A stretch of 64,000 bases of DNA from Margaritifera margaritifera (GCA_029931535.1 JAQPZY010000368.1:1-64000), one strand, 5' to 3'; positions 1 to 13,142 are shown, numbered from the stretch's first letter. Made by a program: numbers and translations. Notes: generated by a model from the sequence alone, not told the origin.

Positions 1-257
1 CAGAACTTGAAATCCAACGAAATTCATAAACTGACCAGAGTATTATACCCCTAAAACCACGTGATCGAACCTAACCAGGGCCCAACAACAAAGAGGGTGT
101 CCCATTGCTCTACGAGAAACAAAAATGTACACTTTACTCATGTGCGCGTGAAGCACGAGACTGTATGAACAAAATTCTTGTCACCAGTAGGGTGCAATTG
201 TTTATTCTTCTGTTTGAATCAGTTTCCCCCTTTGGATTAGGAACCATTTGTGTACCA

Positions 258-297
<40 letters not shown>

Positions 298-1319
298 CTA
301 ACTTTTAATCAATAACGGCTTTTATTTTGACGTGTAGATTCCAAATAGATCTGACGAATGAAATAAACTCCATGAATGCATTACAACAAAATAAAATGTT
401 CATTGAAGTTCTCCTGTGCTCAAGTTATCCAAATGGTTCATGTACGAGTTCTTAACCTACGACAAAGTCACAAACAAACAGAGAAAAGGACCGCGTGCAA
501 ATGTATCAAAAAGCTATGTAGTCAACAAGAATTTACAATACGAGATGCACCAAAACTCTTTCTTCTAATTATAACCCAGAAATATCAAGCGTCCAACTTG
601 CTCAGATCATATGATCATCAGAGTTGCAGAATCAAGACGAATAAATATAATAAATGTCTTGTTGTGTAAAATAATATACTATTTAATGGATAAAAATAAA
701 CAACATTGCTCTACTGTGATGTAATTCAATCACCTTGTAGTCAAATAAAAAAAAATTGTTTCGTTATAAAGTTTGTTCTTTCTTTGTGTTTAAGGGTATG
801 CTCGCCTATAAAGTCGAACCCAACTGCAAACTACATCGACTAGGATCTGCTGTCAGATAATGCGCCAGCAGATCTGGGTCTATGCAGCTTTGTTAGGAAT
901 AATCAGTAGAACACACAATGCAGACCCTGGTCTCCCGTTACATTATGCGATGACAGATAAGGGTCATTAATGTTTACAATTGGACCCCATCTTATACCGC
1001 CAGTACAGACGGTATATACTATCTGTCCCTTCATACAATCAGGTAAAACAGGATTTTACTTCAAACAAGGTTTCTAATACTTTCTTGTCCTTCGAATAGA
1101 AGGCAAGAAGGAACCTTGTACTTTCTCTGAAATCTTTGACGATAAAATCATACTTTTTGACAATTGAAACCTACCGCCACTCCCCCCGCCCCATCTGTCT
1201 GCCACACCTAAGAACTGACCAATCACATGTCATCAATGATTGCTGATCAGACCTAATTAACTGCGAGCACCTTAGACAGTTACGACAACTGACCATGTTT
1301 TAGTTGAATTAAATAGTAA
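1..1319. other. AT-rich non-coding stretch with a poly-T run
   Basis: No coding region is supported here. The only clear structure is a run of about 32 T at 260-291. The short open frames have no recognisable domain and no consistent composition. The LINE relic begins at the right edge. Confidence 0.6.
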
Positions 1320-4237
1320 TTTTTATAACATAAGTATCTTACAAAAATTAAAGGCCGAATTTTTACAAAATTCATAGGTTGTAATCATTTTCATATATAT
1401 AAGAAGATCATTTTAAAGACTTAGATGAAGCAGCCGAATTAAGACGTGAGGCTTTTTTGGAAGTTGTACAACAGACAACGTAACAAGAGCAAATATTCCA
1501 AATGTTGTTTTCGAATTAAAAATACTGACGGTGAATTAGCGACTGCTCCGGATGAAATATCTCGACTGTTTGCTAAATATTTTACTAAATTGTACACTCA
1601 TCTAGAGACATATTTGTAAATCATGAACTAACGGACGAGTTCTGTATTGATGATCCTATCTTTAAAGTAAAATTTAGCTTTCAAGAAATAGCCTCTGTCA
1701 TAAAACAGCTCAAACTTAGGAAAGCCCCGGGCATTGATGGTATTCAAAATGAGTATTTACGCTACGGAGGGAAGAAGACTGACCAGAATTCATTACAATG
1801 CCTTTTCAACGGGGTAATAGGAAAAGTGTTACATACCGTGTGACATGGAAAGTAGGGTTAATGTGTGCCCATACTTAAAGGAGGAGGGAAATCTAAAACG
1901 GACCCTGATAATTACAGAGCTATTCTCCCCTGCTGCCTGTATTATAATAAACTAATTGAAAAGTGCTTGTATTCAATAGATTAACATGCAATGGTGTAAT
2001 AGCACTATATATAATTTCCCTAATACTGAACAACAGGGTTTTCAAAGGGACTGAGTAGTATAACAGCAATCTTTCCAATCTACACGAAGCTGTTTTTTTC
2101 CACTTTAGAACTAGGATCAAGAGTGTTTTGCTGCTTTCTTAGATATTAAAAAGGCGTTTGACACTGTGAATTACGACGGACTTTTTCTAACAACTCAGAA
2201 ATCTGGGCACTTCAAGGAAAGATTTTACGTGGTATTAAAGGAAATCATACACAAATATTCAAAGCATTGTCCTGATCGAACGAGTCAAAATCCCAAACCT
2301 TTTCCACATTAGGAACGGGGTATTCGACAGGGAGGTGTTTTATCAACATTTTTATATCTTGTTTATAATAATAACTTTTTACAAGATTACATCAGTCAAA
2401 ATTAGGGCCTACTTGTTGGGTTCCACTCCGTCTGGAAATCCAGCATTAGCCGATGATATAACTCTGCTCGCAACAACACACCATCCATCCATTTGCAAAA
2501 AAATGCTCTGATATACGTAACAGATACTCACTAACATGGAACCACTTCACCTTCAACGTTAGTAAAAGCTGTGTATTAGTTTTCAATCAGAATAAGCAAA
2601 CAACGTGTGAGATTTTAACTGGAAAATAGGCCAATCATTACTACTACCCTATTTTAAGTGAAACCGAGCATGTTGGAATTCCTTGTGAGGTTCCAATAAG
2701 AAATGCTTGACTAAAGTAGACAGATCTTGTACTAAAGGCAGAAAATCATTTTATTCTCTTGTAGGCGGTTGACACAAATGAAGCTAGATCCAATCCTCTC
2801 TACCCTACGTCAGCTTGTACCCCAAAAAATTGTGATACCATCAGCCCCTTCTATGGTTGTGAAGTTTGGTCGAATATCAGACTCAAAGACTTGAGAAAGC
2901 TCGATGTATTTCAGATCATGTACCAAAATTCTGCAAGGCTTTCTCATCAAAACACGCGGTCAGGATGAGCGAAAGTTTACTGGGGATAAAGAGTATTATA
3001 TCAGAAAATTGATAAAGGAAAACTGAACTTTCTGGGTAAATTATGCCATCTTACCAGAAAATGTAACAACTAAAAGAATATTTTTATTCAGACTATATAC
3101 TATATCTTTATAGAAAGATGTTACAGAACAAAAAGGCTTTATTCCCAGATTATGTAGCATTTTGCAGAAATATATTATTTATGAATTTATTGAAATTTTT
3201 GTCGGAGACAAAATATTTTCCAGGAAAAATACAGTGGAAATAAAATTATAAAACATGCTACTCACCAAATATGAAACGAGCGCTTTACAAACTTGTGCCA
3301 TACTGACATTTCCTACAAAAGATTACTAAAAATGTTCACCTACTTCTATAAAAACCTCAATTTTATGGCAAACTCCAGAAACAACAAAGAGAGTTACAGT
3401 TAATTACATCCCTTGCAAATGTTCTGATAACTGTTCGCAAATAATTACTAATGCCAAGTTTGTAAACACTAGAAGTTACTCTTACACAGACTGTAATTAA
3501 TCCATGCATTTATAATCCTGTCAGAGCACTGTGCGACAACGAGACATCATTTTGGACACATATTATAAATAACTTTGACATTCGTCTTGGCGTGTGCCTT
3601 CAAAAATATAATCAGATGAAGAATTTATTCAACATCTCCTTGGTAGAGAATTTCCCAACGGTATCGGCCTAGACGAGCCTGAAATACTGAGAACATTTTA
3701 TAATGTCTGCCCTACAGTATTCTCTGCAACCTGTAACTCATGCGATTCTTTTCCACTGGTAATAAGATCGATTTTCAGACTTATCAAGATTTGCGAATTA
3801 TGTGATCGTTGAAATCTTGATAATCATGTCTTCAGCATGCTTATATATATCATATATATATAATATATATATATATAATATATACTATATATATATATAT
3901 ATAATATTATATATGTATGCTATATAATATATATATATATATATATATTACATATACAATATTATTTTCTGTAAAATAATGATGATGTGTACCAATAATT
4001 TAAGCATTGAAGGAGCTTGCGCAAGAGCTGCACCATACTTTTGATAAGTATAGTGTCCGCTCATATAAGAATCCTCATAGGAAAATTCACAGATTCCTCT
4101 CATGTATACCTCTGTTAATTGTATATATACATATGTCACATTTAATTTAAATATTGTTTCTTTGTCTTTCTTTCTCATTTGTCTGCATCCTTATGCTCTG
4201 AAAGAGGAAATAAAGATCTTGATGATGATGATTGTTG
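1320..4237 (+). mobile_element. LINE (non-LTR retrotransposon) relic, 5'-truncated, RT region and 3' tail
   Basis: This is a decayed copy of a LINE ORF2, whose reverse transcriptase copies its own RNA at a nicked target. Reading + with many frame changes, 1455-1610 gives a linker (FWKLYNRQRNKSKYS) typical of the region before the RT. RT blocks follow: RKAPGIDGI near 1720-1745, DIKKAFDTVNYDGLF near 2140-2180, GIRQGGVLS near 2320-2345 and the catalytic-box remnant ALADDITLL near 2445-2465. The 3' end is 4190-4237, with AATAAAG followed by a short GAT/GATG repeat, as in many LINE tails. No endonuclease domain is seen upstream, so the copy looks 5'-truncated. Stops and frameshifts are frequent, so it is inactive. 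The clade (CR1/Jockey-like) is a guess. Confidence 0.85.
3840..3950. repeat. (TA)n low-complexity tract
   Basis: An imperfect TA/ATA microsatellite lies inside the 3' untranslated part of the LINE relic. It may have expanded after insertion. Confidence 0.9.
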
Positions 4238-4687
4238 GCGATTCTTGTAACCAACTAGTCCAAATTCGTCTATAAAGGGAAACAACTCGGTTCACTCTGA
4301 TTTCACGCTACCACATTATCTACTATATTGCAGCTACTTATTTTGTAATACACGTTATATAACCAACTTTACACGTATGTTAAAAGTTCTGCACAATTGT
4401 ACAAAGAAAAAAAACTGAAATTATTATAGGTTTAAAAAAATATTTCGTGTTACGTAGTACAGAAAAGTCATCATTATCAGGTGAATCAATGAACGAATAC
4501 AGTTTATTGCATAAAGTCAATAACCAAAACCATGGCAAGTACTAATATAATACATGAATTCGGAAGGTGGCACAGAAGAAAAACAAAACAAAAAAAACAA
4601 ACTTGGGTGGTATCTATATACATTAATTACAGCTGCATATTCTGCCTTATCCATCTGGGAGAAGACTTATTCATTTAGTCCACGTGC

Positions 4688-4746
<59 letters not shown>

Positions 4747-5861
4747 TTATATATATATATAATATATGTGTGTGGTGTGTGATTTTTTTTTTTTAAACAA
4801 TGCGATATAAATCTACAACATAAAATCTATGCAAAGAATTTTTTTTTAAACTAGTTTTTTGGTTCATAGCCTATAAACGAATCTTAGCGATTATCTACTA
4901 TATTTCCAACCCTTCTAAATTAACATAATTTGTGACCTGTTTGTATTTACTTTTAAACGCCATTTATACCAATAGTTACCATTAGTATCCAAGAGTATCC
5001 AAAACAAATTTGGAAACCTTTATTTCGGAAACAAAAATTACTAATATCATCTGCATACAAAATCAAAAACAAACTGCAACGTAATTAAATCTATCCACGG
5101 AACCCTCATTTTCTGAAAATTTTCACTTCAAAATCGTTATTAAACATAACAAGATAAAGTGGTGTTAAACAGTCCATCTTACCTTACCCCAGCTGCACGC
5201 ATACAGAGAATGCATACGTACGAATGCATAATATTAAAAAATATTTCCCTCGTAATCCCTAACTTCAGTAGTTTTGTACCATAACAAGAAATATCTGCAT
5301 CGAACACAGATCAAATTATCTTCACGAATATAGTCCAATAAATCTGTAATACAAGCATTCAGATCACTGCAAAGGATCAAAAGGGCATCACTGTACATGG
5401 TTTTAATAACATAATAATTTATCAGTGATTAAATGAATACCATTTCACTTAGATATAGGTACAATTGGAGAGCTCACTTCCGAATCAAAGACACTTACCA
5501 TAATAATCTCCTTTGTATTCAGCAGTGATCGATAGTTAAGCACAAAAATACTAACCAGTGTGTAAAAACGGAATTCAGCCTTAAAAATATTCAAGAACCC
5601 TTTTATGGGGATATATTCTTATAATATGTGATATATGTATGAATATACAGATAAATGGTTAAATATCATCTATTATGTTCTATATATTAACTCGCCATCT
5701 TCGTACATTAATTCACAACGGGGCTCTCGTTATCCGATAATTTACTGATGAACCAGGCCTCCCTATTTTTTCCGGTTAATCATTTTTCAGTAAACAATTA
5801 TTGTATCAATACCAGTCTGGATAACCTCATTTTAAAAAGCACTATACATTGGACATTACTT
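4238..5861. other. Non-coding AT-rich stretch with a (TA)n tract
   Basis: No gene is supported. A (TA)n microsatellite occupies about 4691-4767 and generates Tyr/Ile-rich translations that are artefacts. The rest is unique-looking AT-rich sequence. Confidence 0.6.
4691..4767. repeat. (TA)n microsatellite
   Basis: An almost pure TA dinucleotide run of about 75 bp, ending in a TG-rich stretch and a T run. Confidence 0.95.
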
Positions 5862-6045
5862 CGGGGGAAGCCGCAAGTAGTTCACTTAATAGGCGCATCA
5901 TGTTTTCTAATCCTAGAGTTGTGGTTCTATATACGCGCCTGGCCATCCCGTTTAGCTGTCTAAGTGTGGTCTTGGGAAAGGCGCTTAGTTCCCATTTTTC
6001 TCGACATAATATAAGCGAATAAAGTGTTGAAAATGGCGCCAACAC
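5862..6045 (+). mobile_element. tRNA-headed SINE, degraded copy
   Basis: This stretch aligns by eye with the better-preserved SINE at 44200-44395. The head TCTAATCCTAGAGTTGTGG matches the anticodon/T-arm region of that copy. The middle GTGTGGTCTTGGGAAAGGCG matches its GTGTGTCTTTGAAAAAGGCA, and a following TCGACATAATATAA matches TCGGCATGATATAA. SINEs are non-autonomous and use LINE machinery. The polymerase III boxes are heavily mutated, so it is a dead copy. Confidence 0.6.
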
Positions 6046-6871
6046 ACCACCAAGCCATGAATAATTAGATTGGTTTTTTATATCAGCTCCCTCGGATGTA
6101 TTTATAAATTTCCTCTTTTAATTATACCTTTATGAACGAATTCTTTTTTAAAAGCCATTTTAGCTTTGAATGCACAGTTTAAATTTTGAAATTCTAATTA
6201 ATACATCTTTGTCGCAGTTTATTCTATTTGTCAATTCGTCAATACTACTCCAGATAACACACCAATATTAATAACACCAGATCTCTGTCAAAATATTCAA
6301 GTTGTAGCCCCAATTTACAGTTATATTCCAGCAGTTAACCTTATCTTTAACAGTTGGTAAGGTCATGAACATTTAACATCTTTGATTTTGTTCTTTAAAT
6401 CACTAATATACAACTTATATTTGTTCTTATTCTGCTTATCACAATTTTATTCACATTTATTTTGTTTTTATTGTCCTTTGAATTTTGGAGGTATTGTTGC
6501 TAAACATTCACTTTCTGGCAGTTCTGGCAAAGTTTTTAGCAGACATCTTGTTGTTGAAGTTAGTATTACTGGTACTACAACCATCATCGGAGATCTTTTA
6601 ATTGTACTCTGTAACGCATCTACCTCCGAGTTTCTCACGTGTTCAACAGGTGGCAAAAAACTGTTGAATGTCTGGTATTTGACTCAGTTCTTTCTCTTCC
6701 GGTTTGTGTGTTTTGCATCAGAATATCGCGTTTGAACCTATATTTAAAGCAGTTCTGCTGCATCTAAACTTAATCTTTTCTCTCTCATTACCATTCTGTT
6801 CAATACATGTTAATTTATTGTTTACATCTTTTTGCATGTTTTGATACCATGCATTGCACTTGACTCTAGAC
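6046..6871. other. Non-coding stretch, no supported gene
   Basis: Overlapping open frames occur on both strands (about 6382-6735 plus, 6468-6656 minus), but neither shows a domain I recognise. Composition is AT-rich. Confidence 0.45.
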
Positions 6872-7159
6872 CAGTGGTTCACAACCTTTTGTGCTGGTAT
6901 GAGGGACCCCTTTTTAACCTCAAAAAATTGCACGGACCCCCCCATGCTAATAATTGTACTTTTAGGTTGTGCGCGGGCGATAAATATCTTATCTGCTTGG
7001 CGCGTCTAAATTCGACACTGTTTTGCTCGCAACGGCCGGGGATAACAGGAAAGCAAGAGACTGACTGGAGGAGCAATACTCGCTGCGAAGCTATGTGAAT
7101 CGCAAACCCCTTGGAATAACCACGCGTCCCCCCAGGGCCTACAGGTTGGACACCACTTG
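6872..7159. mobile_element. hAT-like MITE with perfect 8-bp target site duplication
   Basis: A 288-bp element is flanked on both sides by the identical octamer CTCTAGAC (6864-6871 and 7160-7167). Its left end reads CAGTGGTTCACAACC and its right end, reverse-complemented, reads CAAGTGGTGTCCAACC, giving an imperfect inverted repeat of about 15 bp. An 8-bp duplication with CAGTGG-type ends is the signature of the hAT superfamily (known for that family). No transposase is encoded, so it is a non-autonomous derivative. The interior carries C-runs and is GC-richer than the flanks. Confidence 0.9.
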
Positions 7160-7680
7160 CTCTAGACTATTACGTATTTTAAAAATCAATACGTTTCATT
7201 GTAAACTCTCTGTTAGATGTATCGGATTTAGGTACAGAATGCGTAATGCAGTTGTTATTCAAGTTTAAGTAATTGTCAATTGACTGACCAAGTGTTACAT
7301 CTTTCTCATCTGAACTGAAACCAAAGTCACGAAAACCTCTTTGATGTCTGTTGCTTATTTAAATTATCACCAATTGCCATACATACTTCACAATTATTGA
7401 AGATAACACTTTTACTCTCGTTTCTTTTACTCTTCTAATAGTTTCTTTCCTTTTCTATTTATTTCGACTTTGTTTACGAGATAGCCTTTAGTGTACTTTT
7501 CTTTTGCAACGTTCATCAAATGAATTAACTTTTATCATCGGGACTCAATTACATTTAAACCTTTCATCATAAATGATTTCAGATAATGTAATTGTAATTA
7601 TCCACGACCACCTCGTATGTGATTTTGGAGCAGTTCTATACATCCTTTGTATTTCTGCTTCAACGTTTTTACCAACTTTT
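7160..7680. other. Non-coding AT-rich stretch
   Basis: Nothing recognisable was found apart from the start of the 7.68 kb repeat unit. Confidence 0.5.
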
Positions 7681-8170
7681 CAGGAACATGAAACTTGCCC
7701 ACAATTATTCCTGAAATGTCACTAATAAAATGTACAGTTTGAACAGTTCAGGTTTACAGAGGTCAAAGGTCAAAGTTGTACAAAGTTTTTTAATTCTCTC
7801 TAACATTAGTATATGGAAGAAAGCGAATCTGCCTTTATCATCATTATTTCCTAATTCTATTGCAAGCGAATGAAAAGAAAACATTTTTTGCTATATTTTT
7901 TCTTTCACTTAATACAACAGTTTTAAATTTAAGTTGACTTTACTCCTCTGTTCTAAGACTTCTAATTTCCCCATAATTGAGTTCATTGCACACAAAAATA
8001 CTGCCATAAGGCATATTGTTAGCAAGAGCACAACAGGCATAATTATCTTATTTTCATGCATAACATCAATGTTAATATAACCATTTTGTTGAGAAAAAGT
8101 ATACATGATTATATGGGAAAGAGAAAAACAATTGCACAAATTTTCGTTTCTTGTCATAAAGACCACTTAG
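7681..8170. repeat. Direct repeat, copy 1 (interrupted), with a DR1-type motif
   Basis: The segment 7681-7830 and then 8097-8170 matches copy 2 at 8414-8650. They share CAGGAACATGAAACTTGCC, TAAAATGTACAGTTTGAACAG and the following AGAGGTCAAAGGTCAAAG. About 270 bp (roughly 7830-8096) have no counterpart in copy 2, so this copy carries an insertion or copy 2 a deletion. 7760-7772 is a perfect AGGTCA-A-AGGTCA (DR1) motif. Whether it is functional is unknown. Confidence 0.8.
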
Positions 8171-8413
8171 TCTGTATTATTATTATATGATTTAAATTTT
8201 GGCTGTATAGCTGAAACATTTAAGTCGCAAGCATCTAAACAGTGCTTTTGAATAATTCTCTTTGTATTTTTTCCACAGAACAGTATTCATTAGTAGCAGA
8301 GGTCCCACACAAGCCCAGCCCCCACTCCCACCCCCCTTGATGAAAAGTGAAGCTATTTTAAAAATACACCTTGCATTTTCTCCAACAAATAGCAACCAAT
8401 GTTTTGGTCAAAA

Positions 8414-8650
8414 GACAGGAACATGAAACTTGCCACAATTATTCCTGAGATGTCAACTAATAAAATGTACAGTTTGAACAGGGATGGAAGAGTTCAGGTT
8501 CACAGAGGTCATAGGTCAAGTGTACAAAGTTTTGCCTATATTCTGCTCTAACACTAGTATATGGAAGGAAAAGCGTGCATGGATTATATGAGAAAGAGAA
8601 AAAGCAATTGCAGCAAACTTTCATATTTGTCTTAAGGAGACACTCTCCAT
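8414..8650. repeat. Direct repeat, copy 2 (uninterrupted)
   Basis: It matches copy 1 at 7681-7830 joined to 8097-8170. It carries AGGTCATAGGTCA (8506-8518), a DR1 arrangement with a T spacer. It shows a 12-bp difference (GGATGGAAGAG) and several substitutions from copy 1. Confidence 0.8.
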
Positions 8651-9806
8651 TTCGTACTTTGCATAGGGTTTGATTTTTAAAGAAAAAGAATTACCCAGGT
8701 TTTCCTCACTGGATGTCCTGGCTATTTAAAAAAGACCTTGTATATCTTAGGTATTGTTAAAAAGTAACTTTGATGAATTCCCTTTATTTTGGTGTATGAT
8801 TGATGGGTGCAATTTGGGTTATAGAGTATACATCTTGGTCTTACTTAAGATGTGCACCTCTCAAAAAAACTGCTAGCTCCGCTTGATCATTGATCACTTC
8901 CTGGACTTCAAAGGGTAAATAAATAAAAAATAAAAAAATATGCCGATAACTTTTTTTACTTTTTTTATATATTTTATAATTCATTCATTGTACTTTCAGA
9001 TGCTGGTGTTGCCTACTCTGGCATCATTTGTTTCCCTATTTTAATAACTGCTGAAAATAGTGTATTTTTTGACTAATTCAGGCTGAGTTTTAGAGTACTT
9101 TGGAGCTGCCATGTTTGTCTGTTGTGTGCTTTGATCATGTCCAATTTCCACAAGTACAATAATGTGAAGAAATTTCCAGCGACAGTATATGAAAGTAACA
9201 TATATGGTATGCCAACAATCTCTCCATTGTGCATGTGCAAACGCAAACAACTTCATCTTACAATTGTCACTCTCTTCAGAAGCACGTATTATCTGTAGAG
9301 CGCCCCCTTAATGGTAAAGCCAGCTATTAATTGCGAATAATATCCAGGATGCTTGTCTGGAAGCTGACTATATTCATGCCGCATCACATTAGAATGTATG
9401 ACAAAAGCGGTTAAGCTTAGAAGTGGGACTAAACTTAGCTAAAAGGTTGGGTTTTAACCTTTAATGATGATAAAAATGCATTTTAAAACCTATTTTAGTA
9501 ATGTAAATATACATCCTATCAACAGAGATATCCATAGTATATGTGATGTCACCGGAAGGTTGCACCGCGTATATATATCAAAATCGTAAAATGTAAAAAA
9601 TCTACGAATCCGTTCTCTGGTTTTAAAGTAAGGTTTAGCCTTATTACTATCTCATTTCATAATTCTGAAATAGCTAATACGCTTTTCTTTTAACATAAAT
9701 AGTAAGGATTATTGTTTTATTCTTTTGGTGACCCCAGATATATCCTCTTGGTGACCCGCTGTCGCCCAAAGGTTGCTTGTGTGTCGCCGAATGGTAGCTA
9801 TATCTG

Positions 9807-9808
<2 letters not shown>
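8651..9808. other. Non-coding stretch
   Basis: No gene or repeat family is recognised. Short open frames lack domains. Confidence 0.5.
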
Positions 9809-9872
<64 letters not shown>

Positions 9873-9903
9873 GTATATAATATATATAATTATATATATA
9901 TAT
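9809..9903. repeat. (TA)n microsatellite
   Basis: An imperfect TA dinucleotide array with interruptions by TAT and AAT. Confidence 0.95.
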
Positions 9904-10128
9904 AATACTGTCAGACATGAAAAGGCGTCCTTTCATTTTTAAACTTTTTTTCGAGTGGCACATTTTTGAAGGGGAGTTTCAAATTGAAAAATAATGCTTA
10001 TATTTTTTAGAGGTAAATTCTGTTTTCTGCTTATAGTTGACTACGCAGACTGCGTGGTTTGTGAGGGTTGTAAATAAATACCAATTTTTTAAAATGGAAT
10101 TATTATTACTTAAAAGTTATGCTCACAT

Positions 10129-10382
10129 GAGTGGTAATTGCACCCCATCAATATGATATCCTGGTTTGGGTGTGTAGTTATTGTACCCATCGTTGTGATA
10201 TCCTGGTTTGGGTGCGTGGTAATTGTACCCCATCGTTATGATATCTTGGTTTGGGTGTGTGGTAATTGTACCCCATCGTTGTGATACCCTGGTTTGGATG
10301 TGATGATAATCGTACCCCATCGTTGTGATATCCTGATTGAGTGTGTGGTAATTGTACCCCTATCGTTTGTGATATCCTGGCT
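10129..10382. repeat. Minisatellite, about 42 bp x 6
   Basis: Six head-to-tail units contain GTGGTAATTGTACCCCATCG followed by TTGTGATATCCTGGTTTGGG. The last units diverge (indels in the CCCC and TTTG runs). The repetitive minus-strand open frame across it is an artefact of the array. Confidence 0.9.
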
Positions 10383-11362
10383 GGATCTGCTCGTTGTTCT
10401 GCCTCCTCTCCTTTTCTTACTTATCGAAAACTGAATGCATATAAGCCCTAAATATTTTGCTAAAATAAAGTTATAACTCGTGTGAAAGTAGTATCTGTGT
10501 CAGTGGTCAATGAATTCATCTCTCCGACGGCTCAAGAATTGATCCATTATTATTACCGCAACCATTATGTTGGTGGTTTTACATTTTCATTTTAACCAAC
10601 GCTCAAATTATAGTCACATGCAGGCTATGTGAGGAAGCACGTATATGGCCATGATTTAATACACCTCTTTGCAAAAAGCTACTCTTTCCATTTTGAAAAA
10701 CAGTTTGCGTGCGGTACGAGCCAAGGGAAAACGCTCATATATCTAAATTATTACAGTTTACATTTACTTCACATTGTTGGGCATAATAGTTTAACAACTT
10801 GGTCATAGTGCAAGGGCAATGTCAGCATTCTTGCACAGAACCCTGGGATGATAAACTTTGATAAAAAAAAAATGTGACGTTCAAAAAAAATTCCCTCTCT
10901 CATTCGATTGTAAACACGAAATTTTCAAACTAATAAAAAGTAAAGAAAAGAAAAAAAAAAGCTACACTTCTCAATCATGGATGTTTCTTCACCAGATTTA
11001 GAAAAATTTTGAGGTAAGAAAATTTATTCTGAGTGGCATCACTAGTTACCGAGGAAGTGGAGTTTTGAAAATTGAGTAAATCTCCAAGGTTAATCATTAA
11101 TTTTTGAAAGTGTATTTTATGACACAGAACTGTATTAATGCACTGTTAAGTGATATGGCTGTGACAGATAACAGATGACTACTATTTGAGCTCAATGACG
11201 TGGATAAAAAAAAAAGATAATTAAAATAAAGCTCTTAGGAACGCACCTATGCAGGAAAGTGAAAGCAATTTGTGAAGCAAAGTCTATTATTAGACATTGC
11301 AAAGACTGCAGGAGGATCCACATTTTTGGGAAAGGAAATTTAATTAAGTACAGCTGAAGGAA
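10383..11362. other. Non-coding stretch
   Basis: AT-rich, with A-runs near 10861 and 10950. No gene is supported. Confidence 0.5.
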
Positions 11363-11390
11363 ACCTATATATATATATTTATATATATAG

Positions 11391-11444
<54 letters not shown>
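11363..11444. repeat. (TA)n microsatellite abutting the Polinton end
   Basis: A TA run directly touches the first repeat unit of the left terminal array of element A at 11445, so the exact element boundary and any target duplication cannot be read here. Confidence 0.95.
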
Positions 11445-11447
<3 letters not shown>

Positions 11448-11760
11448 ACTCTGGGTGACTATGGGAATTAACATTACGCCGTAGGTTTACATTAGCCGTC
11501 ACTCTGGGTGTCTACATTAACATTGTGCGTCACTCTGGGTGTGTACGGGAATTTACCATTATTGACACACTGAGTGTCTACGGGAAATGAACAATACATT
11601 ATAGACTGTTTCCATGTTGAATAATTTTATGGTGTCTACGGGAAATTAACATTAGGCGACACTATGGGTGTATACAGGAAATTAAGATTATTGGTCACTG
11701 GGTGTCTACGGGAAATGTCCTGGTGACATTGTTAGATTCTATCCAACACATCTTTCTATC
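11445..11760 (+). repeat. Left terminal inverted repeat of element A, built of internal tandem units
   Basis: Repeated units contain TCACTCTGGGTGTCTACGGG followed by AATTAACATTA-like sequence. The same units, with the same succession of variants, occur reverse-complemented at 25740-26117. One shared variant runs through TATAGACTGTTTCCATGTTGA. The inner edge (ATTCTATCCAACACAT) also matches the inner edge of the right end (ATACTATCCAACACAT). Confidence 0.85.
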
Positions 11761-12312
11761 TTTCACCCTATCCAGAGGTGTTGCACTCTGTCCAACAGAC
11801 TCATAGTAGTGGTAAGGTTACTGACTTTACAGTGCTGGCTAGCCATTCTTCTTTTACATAGGATTGACGATGAATGGCAAGACTGGCAAACTCACCGCTG
11901 TATCCTTTAAGTATGGCTGGTGAAGGAAAACATCTCTCCGATTCGGTACACAGACGTGAAGGAAACATATGTAGATGTATTACATAATACACGTCGAGAG
12001 AAATCGCGCAGTCTGAAACTATTCTTCTGATTTGTTACATAGGTTTAACATTATGCAAGGGTTAGGGAGTGTTTATGCACACACACTGTAACTACATACA
12101 CACTACCACACTGAGGTAGAAATGGTTTTTAAGTTTTAGTTTTCTGTGTGCGGAAGACTAAGGACATACGCAAACATACAAACAGATATTGGCAATGATT
12201 TGACCAATTTCTCTTTTCTAAGAGATGTGAATGGCCCTGAAAACAACGATATCCAGGACGATTAGGTTTCATCATAGACCCCACGACGCAACAAGGACGC
12301 CTCTTTTTAAAA

Positions 12313-12498
12313 GTGAAACCTAAAATCACTTGTCTCCTTTGCTTTTTTTTATATTTTTATTTCCCCTCACAGGACTTCTTCCATGAGGTCTTGCTCCATC
12401 TTTATAAAAATGTGAAATCTTATTCTGGAATATTTGGAAAAGTATTCTCCTTTGACAACGAGCGACTCCTCAGAAGACCAGAACCATCGAACTATTGA
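12313..12498 (+). pseudogene. C-terminus of a small Polinton protein preceding the penton gene
   Basis: The last 26 codons end in FSFDNERLLRRPEPSNY and a stop that abuts the penton start region. The corresponding sequence at 63110-63198 has the same order in the second copy. I do not recognise a function. The upstream half of this frame is unlike the glutamine-rich upstream part of the second copy, so the N-terminus is probably lost or rearranged. Inference: a short virion-associated protein encoded just upstream of the minor capsid gene. Confidence 0.5.
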
Positions 12499-12581
12499 AT
12501 AACCAATTTTGTCTTTCCCAACGACACCTTATGGTGTTTCACAGCCAAATCACCTCAATCCATACAATTGGATCAGGAAGG

Positions 12582-13076
12582 TGTTACGGAATTATGTATT
12601 ATTTCGTTTTTTAAATAATAGTATAGGTATATGATCTCTGCATAATAGTCCTAACAGCTGTCGTCTTGCAGAAAGTACATATACGGTATTTCAATGTGAC
12701 TGAGTACATTGGATTTGGGAAATATTGTCGCTTGTAACATTAGTATATCACGTTGTTTTAGGGGGTGGGTTGAACTTCTGACCTAGATTCTATGATTCAT
12801 TTAAGAGTCAATACTTTATTGACTGGTTAAAAACGTTAGTGCATAGGTACTTTAGTGGTGTCACGCATAACCTAGTTTCTGATTGGTTCGGAGAAGGTTG
12901 TTTTCTAAAAGGATTACATTGGTTTTCCTTATTCTGTTCTGCGCAGTCAGAAGCTATATATATATATCTATATATATATGATGTATTGCAGTGTTTAGGC
13001 ATGAGTTCATAGTTCGTTCAACCTGAGAGGTCATAAAACGAGAGTGGTTCTTTTTGTGTTTAGATATTCTACTTCA

Positions 13077-13142
<66 letters not shown>

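Noticed and set aside
6382..6735. 117-codon plus-strand ORF with hydrophobic N-terminus
   Set aside because: No recognisable domain, and an equally open minus frame overlaps it; cannot be supported as a gene.
7909..8166. 85-codon ORF with a membrane-like segment
   Set aside because: Falls in the interruption of a repeat copy, lacks homology I recognise and has AT-driven composition.
10123..10320. Repeat-containing 65-codon protein
   Set aside because: Generated by the 42-bp minisatellite.
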